A DNA stretch of 64,000 nucleotides from Gentiana macrophylla (Eukaryota; Streptophyta; Magnoliopsida; Gentianales; Gentianaceae), in the NCBI GenBank assembly GCA_026214975.1, contig CM047814.1, positions 22,219,541-22,283,540 on the forward strand, read 5' to 3'. A program made the position numbers and the translations under genes. The stretch's first letter is position 1. Every line of letters begins with the position of its first letter. The notes under the pieces are model-generated. The model was not told the DNA's origin. It saw only the letters and a list, made by a program, of their open reading frames with translations, and ran no database searches. Shown here piece after piece: positions 12,007 to 22,065 of the stretch.

Positions 12007-13537
12007 TGTTAAGGGCTAAATTGTAGTATTTATACATATATTCTATATATCAATTTTCTCCCATATATGTATGATTTTCATAGAAATCGAGCTTATAATT
12101 GATTAATTGAGTAAATGAGGTTTTTAATGGTTAAATATGAAAACGTATCAATTTTAGTCTCTATTTGATGGTTTTATGTTATTTTGGAAATATGTTACAC
12201 TTTGGTATGTTTTGATCCTCTTGTAGATACACATTGATGGTGGAAAAGGTGATCCTAAAGAGCTAAATTCGTGATTAGAAAGGATCAATCAAAGTTATGG
12301 AAGATTGGAAGAGATAAGGAAAGAGATCAATCAAGATAAAGATGGAATTATCAATTTAATCGTTATTGGGCGAGCATCCAAGATTAATGGACGGCGTCCA
12401 AGACTCGGACGGGCGTCGATAAAGAGAACGTCGTCCAGGGGAGTTAATTCACATCTGAGAGTTCGGGACGCCGGCTAAACTAGCGTCGATAGATCCGTCC
12501 AAGCATTACGGGCGGGCGTCCACATATTCAGACGGGCGTCCGCGCCGTTTCTTTGAAACCGACTTAGGTTCTTTGTAGCAACCGCCTCGATTTTCTATTT
12601 AAAGCACAAAGCAGCCCCAAACCCTAATTCATTCGAAATTTCTTCACATCAAAGAGAGCGGCGACCGCACTGCTCGGAGATTTGAAGGCGGTCACCCGAG
12701 CCTTGTGCTCGGGTGAACCGAGGTTAGATTAAGAGTAGTTTAGATGCTTTTCTTTTCCGTTCTTGGATCAATCCTTGTATGAAACTATGTGAGTTCTCTT
12801 GATTAATTCAATTCCAGCTTCTCTTCATGATTTGATTTCGTTTTTGTATCTTTTCTATGTGTTTATGATGCCATGAGAATAGATTGAAAGATTTGTTTTC
12901 TATTGATGTTTATAATACGGAAGTTGCATAAACGTTAGATCACCATAGAAAGATAGGATTTTTAATCGTTAATGATGACAAGTTAATCGATTAATTATCT
13001 AGGTTGTTAGATTTTAAAATACGAGAGTTAACCTGAATCTACACCGAGTTTTTTATTGAAAATCAGTTTCAACTTACGAGAGAGTAGAGATTGATGAATT
13101 GGATTTACTAAGGAATTAGGAATCCGTAGCTTGAGAATAAATTCGCTAAGGAATTAGGGGTTTATATCTCATGAAAAGGTGAAACCACAACTTGAATTAG
13201 AATAATGAATTGAACTAGGATTGAGATCACGTAGGTTTGTGCTTTGTTTGATCCCATGTCTTTTTAGTTTAGATTGTTTTATTTTGTTTTTCTAGGTTAG
13301 ATTTATTCTCATTGTTCTTTACGTTTTTATGTTTGCTTTTTGTTTACTCGTTTCCTCGAGTAACAATTGAGAGAATTAGTGAGATTAGATTCAACATCCC
13401 AATTCCTGTGGATCGACTCACACTTACCCTACTATGCTATCAACTACCCGATATTTGGTCGGTTAGGAGTTAGTTTGCATGTTAAGTATAGGTTTATAAA
13501 TTTTCTTTTGTTTTTATGATGCAAAATCCTCCCAACA
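12007..13537 (+). repeat. 5' LTR of the non-autonomous element
   Basis: It runs from TGTTAAGGGC to CCCAACA, 1531 bases, with a nearly identical partner at 16294-17827. A weak TATA-like TATTTAAA lies near 12596-12603. Between about 12370 and 12545 it is full of GGGCGTCC words in both orientations. That is exactly where the two LTR copies disagree, by small indels next to CG. Confidence 0.92.
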
Positions 13538-13541
13538 AAAG

Positions 13542-13559
13542 TGGCGCCGTTGCCGGGGA
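13542..13559 (+). other. Primer-binding site of the non-autonomous element
   Basis: TGGCGCCGTTGCCGGGGA starts four bases after the 5' LTR. It is the primer-site type used by Athila-like gypsy elements. Confidence 0.85.
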
Positions 13560-13867
13560 ATCGGTGTTTTGTTGAATCTAATTGAATTAATTTTTCTATT
13601 TTGTTACGTGTTTTTGTTTTTGTTTTTCAATAAAAGTAGCGTTGAATAAATTGAGTTTTTTTATTTTGCCGTGTTTCGATAACCGTTGGGTTAAGAATGT
13701 GCAAAAGTTTTTTACTCGATTTATGACACGTGAATTACTTGTTTGTGTTATCTAATCGACCTTCATTGCTTTAATGTGATAAAAATCAGCTGTGATGATT
13801 TTGTTTAGGATAATTAGGGTTTCGTGTTTTCCTGCTTTGTTTTACGTGCAAATTCGATGATCGAACG

Positions 13868-13887
13868 GCGTTCACGTAAGTGAACGC
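13868..13887. other. Perfect short hairpin in the element interior
   Basis: GCGTTCAC and GTGAACGC form an eight-base stem around a GTAA loop. It opens a CG-rich block (13860-14110) in which GAACGCCCGTC words recur in both orientations. Its role is unknown. Confidence 0.6.
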
Positions 13888-14293
13888 CCGTCAGCATACC
13901 TAAACATCACGAGTAACCGAGCGTCCTGGTTGGATGGAAATTCGCTCGTCGAGAAAGTTTCAACTCGCTCGGTTTGAAGGACCGCACGGAGCGCCTATAC
14001 TTTCGAACGCCCGTCCGGTCGGTTTTCAAGTCAAGCGAGCGTTTGTTTGGATGAGCCATTCGTCGATCTTTGCATTTTGAGGTGAACGCCCGTCGATCGA
14101 TGGGGCGCGCCATCCAGGTTACGAATTTTCTTGATTTAAATTTTAATGCTTTTATTTGATGTGGATTTTTCATTAGAGCTTCGTGGTCATTTATGTTTAC
14201 ATAGATGTCCTGAACTTATATGTTTTTACCTTTCCATCTATGAATCCATGTTAGATAATTGATCAATTCCTTATATATGATTCATCTAGGCAT

Positions 14294-14789
14294 GTTATAG
14301 TTACTGTCGGTTCTCGTACGCTATAACTGGTCTGATTGTTAATTAGTAGCTAATGTCGGTTTCCGTATGCTACATACCGTTGTGATGAATCTTGTTAGCT
14401 TTTAAGACTTACGTGCTTCCTTTATTTTTTATAGTTCATATGGGTAGCTACTGTCGGTTTTCCGTATGCTACGTCCAGTCCATATGAGTTATATCTGTTT
14501 AGTATAGCTAACTGTTGGTTTCCATAAAGCTATCACTTTCAACGAGTCTTAAAGCGCGTCTACACTGCATGTAATGAACAGTACTGTCGTTTATCGTAAC
14601 CTGTCATTATTTGGTAGACGTTTATTATATATATGTCGTGTTGCAAATGAGTGGGCTAGTTTTCTTCCTTTTATTTTCTTTTATTTTTGCATATCATTTA
14701 GATGCATATCATTTAGCTGCATATCATCTAGTTGCATTGTTTTTCTATTTTTCTTGAGGGTAGTTACTGTCGGCTTGCCGTACGCTACC
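14294..14789 (+). repeat. Six dispersed hairpins with a similar loop and changing arms
   Basis: Copies lie at 14294-14327, 14346-14373, 14444-14472, 14504-14533, 14578-14604 and 14759-14789. Their loops resemble ACTGTCGGTTTTCCGTA. The arms pair within each copy but differ between copies: GTTATAG with CTATAAC, GTAGC with GCTAC (twice), ATAGCT with AGCTAT, ACAG with CTGT, and GGTAG with CTACC. The third copy has an extra outer stem, TCATATGG with CCATATGA. No protein explanation fits, because the spacings are irregular and no frame is shared. This looks like a selected RNA or DNA structure, but its function is unknown. Confidence 0.7.
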
Positions 14790-15148
14790 ACTTTTATTTT
14801 ATATCATGTAGATTGCATTGTAATATCTTTTACATGTAGTTGCACCTAGCCTACTGTTGTGTAATGTTCCATGTATATGTATTCCATCTTTATATGAGCT
14901 TAAATTTGAAATATCTCTATATCTCCTTTTCCTTATGTGCTTTATTTGTATAAGTCTAATCTTTTCCCCGTAGACTCTTTTTGCACTGATCAAGGCTGCA
15001 TGATACTTTCTATAGCGATTGTGCACCTTCACGATGTATTCGATTTTCTGTGATGCTCACGATCTCTTGAGCTATCAAAGCAATTTTGGTTTTACCGATT
15101 TTTCGGAATTGCCACATCCAATCGACTAAGTTCTCTAATTTATTATTT

Positions 15149-15192
15149 ACGCACAACTTGAGGACAAGTTGCAATCTAAGTGTGGGGGAGAG
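15149..15192 (+). other. Second polypurine-tract-like motif inside the element
   Basis: GAGGACAAG followed by CTAAGTGTGGGGGAGAGG closely parallels GAGGACGAG and TAAGTGTGGGGG just before the 3' LTR (16262-16290). It could be a central polypurine tract, or the scar of an internal duplication or an older nested LTR junction. Confidence 0.5.
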
Positions 15193-16280
15193 GATGGTTT
15201 ATATGTATCTATGAGTCGTTTGCTCAATTTCTGTTATATTTCTATGAAAAGTGCTTAATTTTAAATTTTTTTGTTATATCCCGAGTAGACAAAGGCATAT
15301 CTTTGCTTGAGTTTATATCATTTTTGCTATATTCTGTATATTTAGTAATTTTAGTTGTTTCACCCGACACTCTTTTCACACGTGCCATAGTAAATGATGA
15401 GCTAAATGTTGAAAGCCTACCCCATTTTAGTTGGAGATTTTTATGATTATAGCATGTTTCTTTGCTTGTGTACAATTCTTGAAAAGTTTAGTAGTTTGTA
15501 TTCTAGGATTAAAGTATGACATACTGTGAATATCTGTAAGTTTGAATGTGATAAGTGAAACGTGATTAAGTCTTTGCAATTGTAATAAATTGTTTACTTG
15601 AGGTGTTATGCTCGGTGGTGCATGTACTTTAGAAAATAATCTTTTCCACTCCCGCCCCAGAAATCTCTAAGTAAACATAATTGTAATTGTGTGTGTCGGA
15701 AGTCGTTTTATGATTTGGGTGAGGTAGGGTGTACCACGTATGTCTATTCCACTATGATGACCAAAAGCTCACGACGATCAGTTTATAGTTGCCTTATGAT
15801 TGGAGTAAGGTAGGGATTATCTCGAAATGTCCTATTCGCTATGAGGGCAAAAGCTTATTACGATGTGTGTTAGAAAAATGTGAAAAAGTGAAAATATTGG
15901 AATATATTATTATGAATAAGTAACGACTTAGTTATCGCTCGACCTTATCCCAGTATAAATCAAGGATATGTTGTAGGGATTATCCTCTGAGTTTGTCAAA
16001 AATGTTTTAGATATTCTCTACTATTTCTTTTTGGGATATGTGTGTTTTGTAAAGTGCACATTATATAGATTTTTGAATATTTCTAACTCAGATGGGAAAC
16101 CGGGCTAGTTTTGGTTTGAATAACTTTCAAATTGTGGAACTTAGTGGAAGTTTATTATGGCTATGCACACACTACACGGGTGAACTTCTAAGTTATTGAA
16201 TATACTTTATATTTGTATAGATGTTTATTTGTCTCGAGCTTGACTTTGTTTTGTTTTGCTCGAGGACGAGCAAAAAGATA

Positions 16281-16293
16281 AGTGTGGGGGTGT
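16281..16293 (+). other. Polypurine tract of the non-autonomous element
   Basis: AGTGTGGGGGTGT lies directly before the 3' LTR, where plus-strand priming is expected. Upstream GAGGACGAGCAAA is the customary companion in Athila-type elements. Confidence 0.75.
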
Positions 16294-17827
16294 TGTTAAG
16301 GGCTAAATTGTAGTATTTATACATATATTCTATATATCAATTTTCTCCCATATATGTATGATTTTCATAGAAATCGAGCTTATAATTGATTAATTGAGTA
16401 AATGAGGTTTTTAATGGTTAAATATGAAAACGTATCAATTTTAGTCTCTATTTGATGGTTTTATGTTATTTTGGAAATATGTTACACTTTGGTATGTTTT
16501 GATCCTCTTGTAGATACACATTGATGGTGGAAAAGGTGATCCTAAAGAGCTAAATTCGTGATTAGAAAGGATCAATCAAAGTTATGGAAGATTGGAAGAG
16601 ATAAGGAAAGAGATCAATCAAGATAAAGATGGAATTATCAATTTAATCGTTATTGGACGAGCATCCAAGATTAATGGACGAGCGTCCAAGACTGGACGGG
16701 CGTCTGATAAAGCGAACGTGCGTCCAGGGAGTTAATTCACATACAGAGAGTTCAGACGCCAAGCTAAACTAGCGTCCGATATCCGTCAAGCATTACGGGC
16801 GGGCGTCCACATATTCAGACGGGCGTCCGCGCCGCTTTCTTTGAAACCGACTTAGGTTCTTTGTAGCAACCGCCTCGATTTTCTATTTAAAGCACAAAGA
16901 GCCCCAAACCCTAATTCATTCAGAAATTTCTTCACATCAAAAGAGAGCCAGCGAAACACGCCGCTCGGAGATTTGAAGGCGGTCACCCGAGCCTTGTGCT
17001 CGGGTGAACCGAGGTTAGATTAAGAGTAGTTTAGATGCTTTTCTTTTCCGTTCTTGGATCAATCCTTGTATGAAACTATGTGAGTTCTCTTCGATTAATT
17101 CAATTCCAGTTTCTCTTCATGATTTGATTTCGTTTTGTATCTTTTCTATGTGTTTATGATGCCATGAGAATAGATTGAAAGATTTGTTTTCTATTGATGT
17201 TTATAATACGGAAGTTGCATAAACGTTAGATCACCATAGAAAGATAGGATTTTTAATCGTTAATGATGACAAGTTAATCGATTAATTATCTAGGTTGTTA
17301 GATTTTAAAATCGAGAGTTAACTGAATCTACACCGAGTTTTTATTGAAAATCAGTTTCAACTTACGAGAGAGTAGAGATTGATGAATTGGATTTACTAAG
17401 GAATTAGGAATCCGTAGCTTGAGAATAAATTCGCTAAGGAATTAGGGGTTTATATCTCATGAAAAGGTGAAACCACAACTTGAATTAGAATAATGAATTG
17501 AACTAGGATTGAGATCACGTAGGTTTGTGCTTTGTTTGATCCCATGTCTTTTTAGTTTAGATTGTTTTATTTTGTTTTTCTAGGTTAGATTTATTCTCAT
17601 TGTTCTTTACGTTTTTATGTTTGCTTTTTGTTTACTCGTTTCCATGAGTAACAATTGAGAGAATTAGTGAGATTAGATTCAACATCCCAATTCCCTGTGG
17701 ATCGACCCTGTACTTACCCTACTATGCTATCAACTACCCGATATTTGGTCGGTTAGGAGTTAGTTTGCATGTTAAGTATAGGTTTATAAATTTTCTTTTG
17801 TTTTTATGATGCAAAATCCTCCCAACA
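16294..17827 (+). repeat. 3' LTR of the non-autonomous element
   Basis: The 1534-base partner of 12007-13537, with the same TGTTAAGG start and CCCAACA end. The two copies are near-identical outside the CG-rich block, implying a fairly recent insertion. It is followed by the right target duplication GTGAC (17828-17832). Confidence 0.92.
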
Positions 17828-17842
17828 GTGACCGAACTCATT

Positions 17843-18346
17843 ATGGAACGCGTGCAACCTTTGCTTCAAGCTCAAGTTCCCAACCAAAACCGAAATCTTG
17901 ATTCTGAAATCATTGAAAATTTTCTACTACAACTGGTGCAAAACCAAGCACCACAAGTCCCTATTCGACAAGCTCCAGGGCAAGGCAATGAAAGAACCTT
18001 AATGGATTATGCTATGCCACATGCGGGATTTATACATCGTCCCATTCGCTTACCTCCTATTGATGCGGATAACTTTGCAATAAAGCAACATGTATGGGAT
18101 TTGTTGAGAGAGCATGCACTCTTCTATGGAATGCAGACAGAGGATCCTTATCGGTTCTTGGCGAGGTTCATGGATGTTTGCGGGACGGTAAAGATAAGCG
18201 GGGCAAGTGATGCACTCCGGTTGAGGATATTCCCTTTTGCATTAAGAGGCGGTGCGGTTGATTGGCTCGACTCACAAGCTCATGATTCATTCTTTTCACA
18301 ATACACAACACTCACTTTATTCGATACAATGCCTGATTCAATCTGA
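17843..18346 (+). pseudogene. Athila-like gag, truncated
   Basis: The open frame contains the Athila-type capsid pattern: LMDYAMPHAGFIHRPI, PPIDADNFAIK, TEDPYRFLARFMDVCGTVK, then the LRLRIFPFALRGGAVDWL core of the retrotransposon gag domain. The first ATG is 17843; the frame is open from the target duplication at 17828. Similarity ends about residue 150 and the frame closes soon after, so nucleocapsid and all of pol are missing. It belongs to the element whose LTR and PBS lie at 10318-11905, separated by the 5.8-kb insertion. Confidence 0.82.
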
Positions 18347-18980
18347 ATAACATCTTAACCAAAGTATATCTTCTGAATACGAATGAAGACGTTCTATCTC
18401 ATGTCCAGACGTGCCCTTAGCTTTAAAGCTCAACTCTTGATTTTTGCCTATTTTATATATGATTCTTGTACACCCAAAATGGCAGGAGTGGAAACAACTC
18501 AAAGACTTCCTGTTAGAGTGGCTAAGTTACACATCTGAGATATGTACATGTTGGGCTCTTAGAGGTCATTCCACAAAGAATCAATTGGCGGCCACCTTCA
18601 TATTACGGTCGTGATGACCTTGAGACACTCATGGCTTCCGATTCAAATTTGCAGATTTGGTGAGTAGTCTTCATGCATCAACTTGGGATTTACATGCCCC
18701 GCTGGTCGGCCGATAAAAATCCTCAAACTTTCCACTTTTTTGCTTAGTATTTGCGAGTTAGAATCTACGAAATGCTACTTGGGAAGGTTCTGCAGATTCA
18801 CCTTCTCGCCAAAGCATAAATCGAATGCTTATGATAAAGCGGAAAATGGTTAACATTATTAACCGTGGTCATTAACGGTGTGCTAGTTTCATACTATTTT
18901 TATTTATTTAGAAACCCTTGTATGAAGATTCTCTATTGCATCACATCGTCGTATGAATGACATGTGCTAAAAGACAAAAC
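18347..18980. other. Spacer, origin unclear
   Basis: Short coding-like scraps occur on the plus strand (for example PKWQEWKQLKDFL near 18475) but no continuous gene. It may be decayed gypsy or the 3' part of the neighbouring mobile-domain pseudogene. Nothing firm can be assigned. Confidence 0.4.
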
Positions 18981-18984
18981 ATGT

Positions 18985-19730
18985 TCTCTTTTGTATAAGT
19001 AACATTTCTGCATCTTCAAATGATTTTTGTAGCTTCATCCACCATGTGGCATGACGGATTCCATTTTGTGTTTTGATATGCTTGTGGGTGATCAATATCG
19101 GGTTTCAGTGTGTTACATGGGGACAATGTTAGTATATCCATGGCTAAAATAAAAATATCCGCATGCCTTATGAGATATTCTTGAGTATTTAAATTTATAT
19201 GAAACAAATACTTAAAAATGTACCTCCAACAAAGTGAGATATCCACATCTGACTTTGGCCTCGTAAGTAGCAAAGTCGTAAGTAGCTACTTTGCTAAGCA
19301 TCCTATATAGATAGGCCAATGTGCACACCCCCATGCCCATTTATCCAAGTTATTCATATCTTGTAAGAAGTAGATTTACTTCACCTTCACTTTATCCCCA
19401 CATGCCTTATATAGGTGCTTAATAATCCATGAAGTCCTTAGAGAATATCATTTGCATTGAGCATTTCGATCTTGCAACACGCTTTTGGTAGGTATTCCAA
19501 GAAGTCCTGCTATCTTTCTTTGCAACATACAAACATCATTCAAATCGGTTTCTTCCATGGGTTTTTCAAGCATAGGGATTTCCAACAATTGTTCCACATC
19601 ATCTAAAGTTATAGTCGCCTCACCAAACGACATGTAGAACGAGGTTGTTTCGGGATGCCAACGCTCGACAAAAGCTGACACAAGCACCCTATCCGCCGTC
19701 CTATAGGAACCATTCTAAAGATGATACATA
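18985..19730 (-). pseudogene. Plant mobile domain (MAIN-like) pseudogene
   Basis: At 19448-19690 the minus strand reads LVSAFVERWHPETTSFYMSFGEATITLDDVEQLLEIP (as two adjoining segments), the signature start of the plant mobile domain. Further on (about 19390-19260) come LDKWAWGCA and, in the next frame, AYLYRML and GYLTLLEV. A GT...AG interval at about 19233-19151 could be an intron. After it, AWIY is followed by a stop, then DHPQAYQNTKWNPSCHMVDEA. Frame changes and the stop make it non-functional. Plant mobile domains occur in MAIN-like nuclear proteins and in transposons, so this may be a host paralog or a transposon passenger. Confidence 0.72.
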
Positions 19731-19787
19731 ACCGATTATTTTATGATATTCTATGTGGTCTCTTGCTCTCTTTTCAAATTCCAACTC

Positions 19788-20156
19788 CTAATTTTGCTTG
19801 TGTATTGCTTGCACTTGATGATCCACGATCCCATCAAAGGAAAAATGGTTGATGTTAATGAAGGAAATAATACCATAAAATAAACATATATATTGTAAGA
19901 TTATTAGATATATTTTATAAGATGATTGGTGTTTTACCTCATTCTTCAATAGATGATGTGCTACGTAACCATTCCCTTTATTGTACAATTCGTAGTTAAA
20001 CTCGTCATCATCCGGACTAAGAAAAATCGTCTTCGTCTCATTTGCCTGAAAATCCTCTTCACCACTCTCATCCTCGCTCCACTTCACCGCTCTGTTCACT
20101 TCTCTCTTCATCTCTCTCTTCTTCACCACCCTCTTCTTCAACCTCCTCTTCTCCAC
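19788..20156 (-). CDS. Hypothetical acidic/basic ORF, possibly the 5' part of the mobile-domain pseudogene
   Basis: This 122-codon ORF starts with a very basic stretch (EKRRLKKRVVKKREMKREV), then an acidic stretch (SEDESGEED) and SPDDDEFNYELYNKGNGYV. The last 50 residues are hydrophobic and AT-rich and look like intron read-through: a GTAAAAC donor-like site follows LLKNE. It lies upstream of, and on the same strand as, the plant mobile domain relic. I do not recognise the family. A MULE-associated open frame is one possibility. Confidence 0.3.
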   Translation of the reverse strand: MEKRRLKKRVVKKREMKREVNRAVKWSEDESGEEDFQANETKTIFLSPDDDEFNYELYNKGNGYVAHHLLKNEVKHQSSYKIYLIILQYICLFYGIISFININHFSFDGIVDHQVQAIHKQN

Positions 20157-20372
20157 CCCATTCTTTTCACCTCCTCCTCTTCTCCGCTCTCTTATTCGAT
20201 CGACTTTTTCACTTTCAGATTCTTCTATTTCATGTTTTCCTTAAATCGTTACTATCTTCATCCGTAAGTTTGTTCTTTAATACAAGTGCTCCAGATTTAA
20301 AGAAGTTACAATTGAAAAAGAAAAGAAAGGGAAAGTGGGGAGTTTTGTAAATTTTAAAAGTTTGAGAAAGAA

Positions 20373-20374
<2 letters not shown>

Positions 20375-20402
<28 letters not shown>
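20375..20402. repeat. (TA)n microsatellite
   Basis: About 14 uninterrupted TA units in AT-rich spacer. Confidence 0.9.
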
Positions 20403-20406
<4 letters not shown>

Positions 20407-20499
20407 GGAGAGGAAATAAAATCATTTTTGACCCAAACCCGATAATTACCCGATTTGCCCGCTCCATACCCGGCCGGTGAAAAAAATAGTAATAACTCC

Positions 20500-22065
20500 T
20501 AATAATTGTGTTGGTCAAAGCATTAAAAGAAAATTTAGAGCAATAATGGTAGCTGATTTAATTTGTTCAATTTTTTTGAATCTATGCAATAATGGTGGCT
20601 CACTCAAATTTATTCAAAATCTTTTGAATTTATGTGCTAGATATTTATATTTGTTCAATTTTTTTGAATTTATGTGTTAAACAAACTTTTAAATAGTCTA
20701 TTCGACCAAAATGAAAATAAATATTAAAAAAAACTATCAGCAACACATTTTTAAATATGTAAAAAAAAATATAATGCTATTAGCTATATATACACGTGCA
20801 CTATATTTGTGTAATATATTTTCGGTTCACACCGTTTATGTGTTAAAAAAACTTTTAAATAGTCTATTGGACCAAAATGAAAATAAATATAAAAACAACA
20901 ATTAGCAACACATTTCTAAATATGTAATAAAAAATATAATGCTATTAGCTATATATACACGTGCACTATATTTGTGTAAATATATTTTCGGTTCACACCG
21001 TATTTATTGTGTAGTAATAGTGCAAATTTCTTTGAATCTATGCAATAATGGTGGCTCCTCAAATTTATTCAAAATCTTTTGAATGTATTTATATTTGTTA
21101 AATTTTTGTGAATTTATGTGTTAAACAAATTTTTAAATAGTCTATTAGACCAAAATGAAAATAAATATAAAAAAACAATCAATCACACATTTTTAAATAT
21201 GTAAAAAAATATAATGCTATTAGCTATATATACACGTGCACTATATTTGTGTAATATATTTTCGTTCACACCGTTTATGTGTTAAAAAAAAAAAACTTTC
21301 AATAGTCTATTCGACCAAAATGAAAATAAATATAAAAAAAAAACAATTAGCAACACATTTTTAAATATGTAAAAAAATTATAATGCTATTAGCTATATAT
21401 ACACGCTTACTATATTTGTGTAAATATATTTTCGGTTCACACCGTATTTATTATGTAGTAATAGTTCAAAATTTCTTTGAATCTATGCGATAATGGTAAT
21501 TTCTTTCAAATTTATTCAAAATCTTTTGAATTCATGTGTTCGACGTTTATATTTGTGCAACTTTTTTGAGTTTATGTGATCCGACCCAAACACCCCCTCC
21601 CCTAAACAAAACAAATGGATGAACAAACAAATAACAACACACTTTTAAATATCTATTTTTTTTTTTTAATATTATGCTATTAAAACAAACAAACAACAAC
21701 ACTCTTTTAAATATCTATTTTTTTAATATTATATATGCTATTAGCTATATAGACACGTGCACTATATTTGCATAAATATATTTTCGGTTCACGTTGAATT
21801 ATTGTGTAGTAGTTGTGTATATTATGTAGTCTATCCGAGTCTTCAAAAAAAAAAAAAAAAAAAAAAAAAAAAACAAAAAAACCTATCCTACCCAAACCCC
21901 CTTAAAAAAACAAACAAAAACAACACACTTTTAAATATCTATAAAAAAAATTAAATATTATGCTATTAGCTATATAGACACGTGCACTATATTTGTGTAA
22001 ATATATTTTCGGTTCACACCGTATTTATTGTGTAGTAATTGTGTATATTATGTAGTAATTGTGTA
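20500..22065. repeat. Irregular AT-rich repeat array
   Basis: The word GCTATTAGCTATATA, followed by CACGTGCACTATATTTG, recurs at 20776, 20941, 21216, 21385, 21737 and 21962. It is separated by copies of ACACATTTTTAAATATGTAA and of AAATTTATTCAAAATCTTTTGAATT. Spacings of 165, 275, 169, 352 and 225 bases show expansions and deletions of a roughly 170-base unit. A pure A run of about 30 lies at 21845. No coding content is present. It may be the internal array of a Helitron whose 3' end is at 24310, but that link is unproven. Confidence 0.75.

Larger units (their letters stand above)
12007..17827 (+). mobile_element. Complete non-autonomous LTR retrotransposon (LARD-type)
   Basis: This 5.8-kb element has LTRs at 12007-13537 and 16294-17827, GTGAC target duplications on both sides, a PBS at 13542-13559 and a polypurine tract before the 3' LTR. 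Its 2.76-kb interior has no ORF resembling gag or pol; the longest open stretches are under 92 codons. The PBS and polypurine signals resemble those of Athila-type elements, so such a relative probably supplied the enzymes (inference). The interior carries a family of short hairpins at 14294-14789. Confidence 0.9.

Noticed and set aside
20042..20350. Ser/Pro-rich plus ORF at 20.0-20.35 kb
   Set aside because: It is the complement of the charged minus ORF at 19788-20156 and is low-complexity TCT/CCT sequence.
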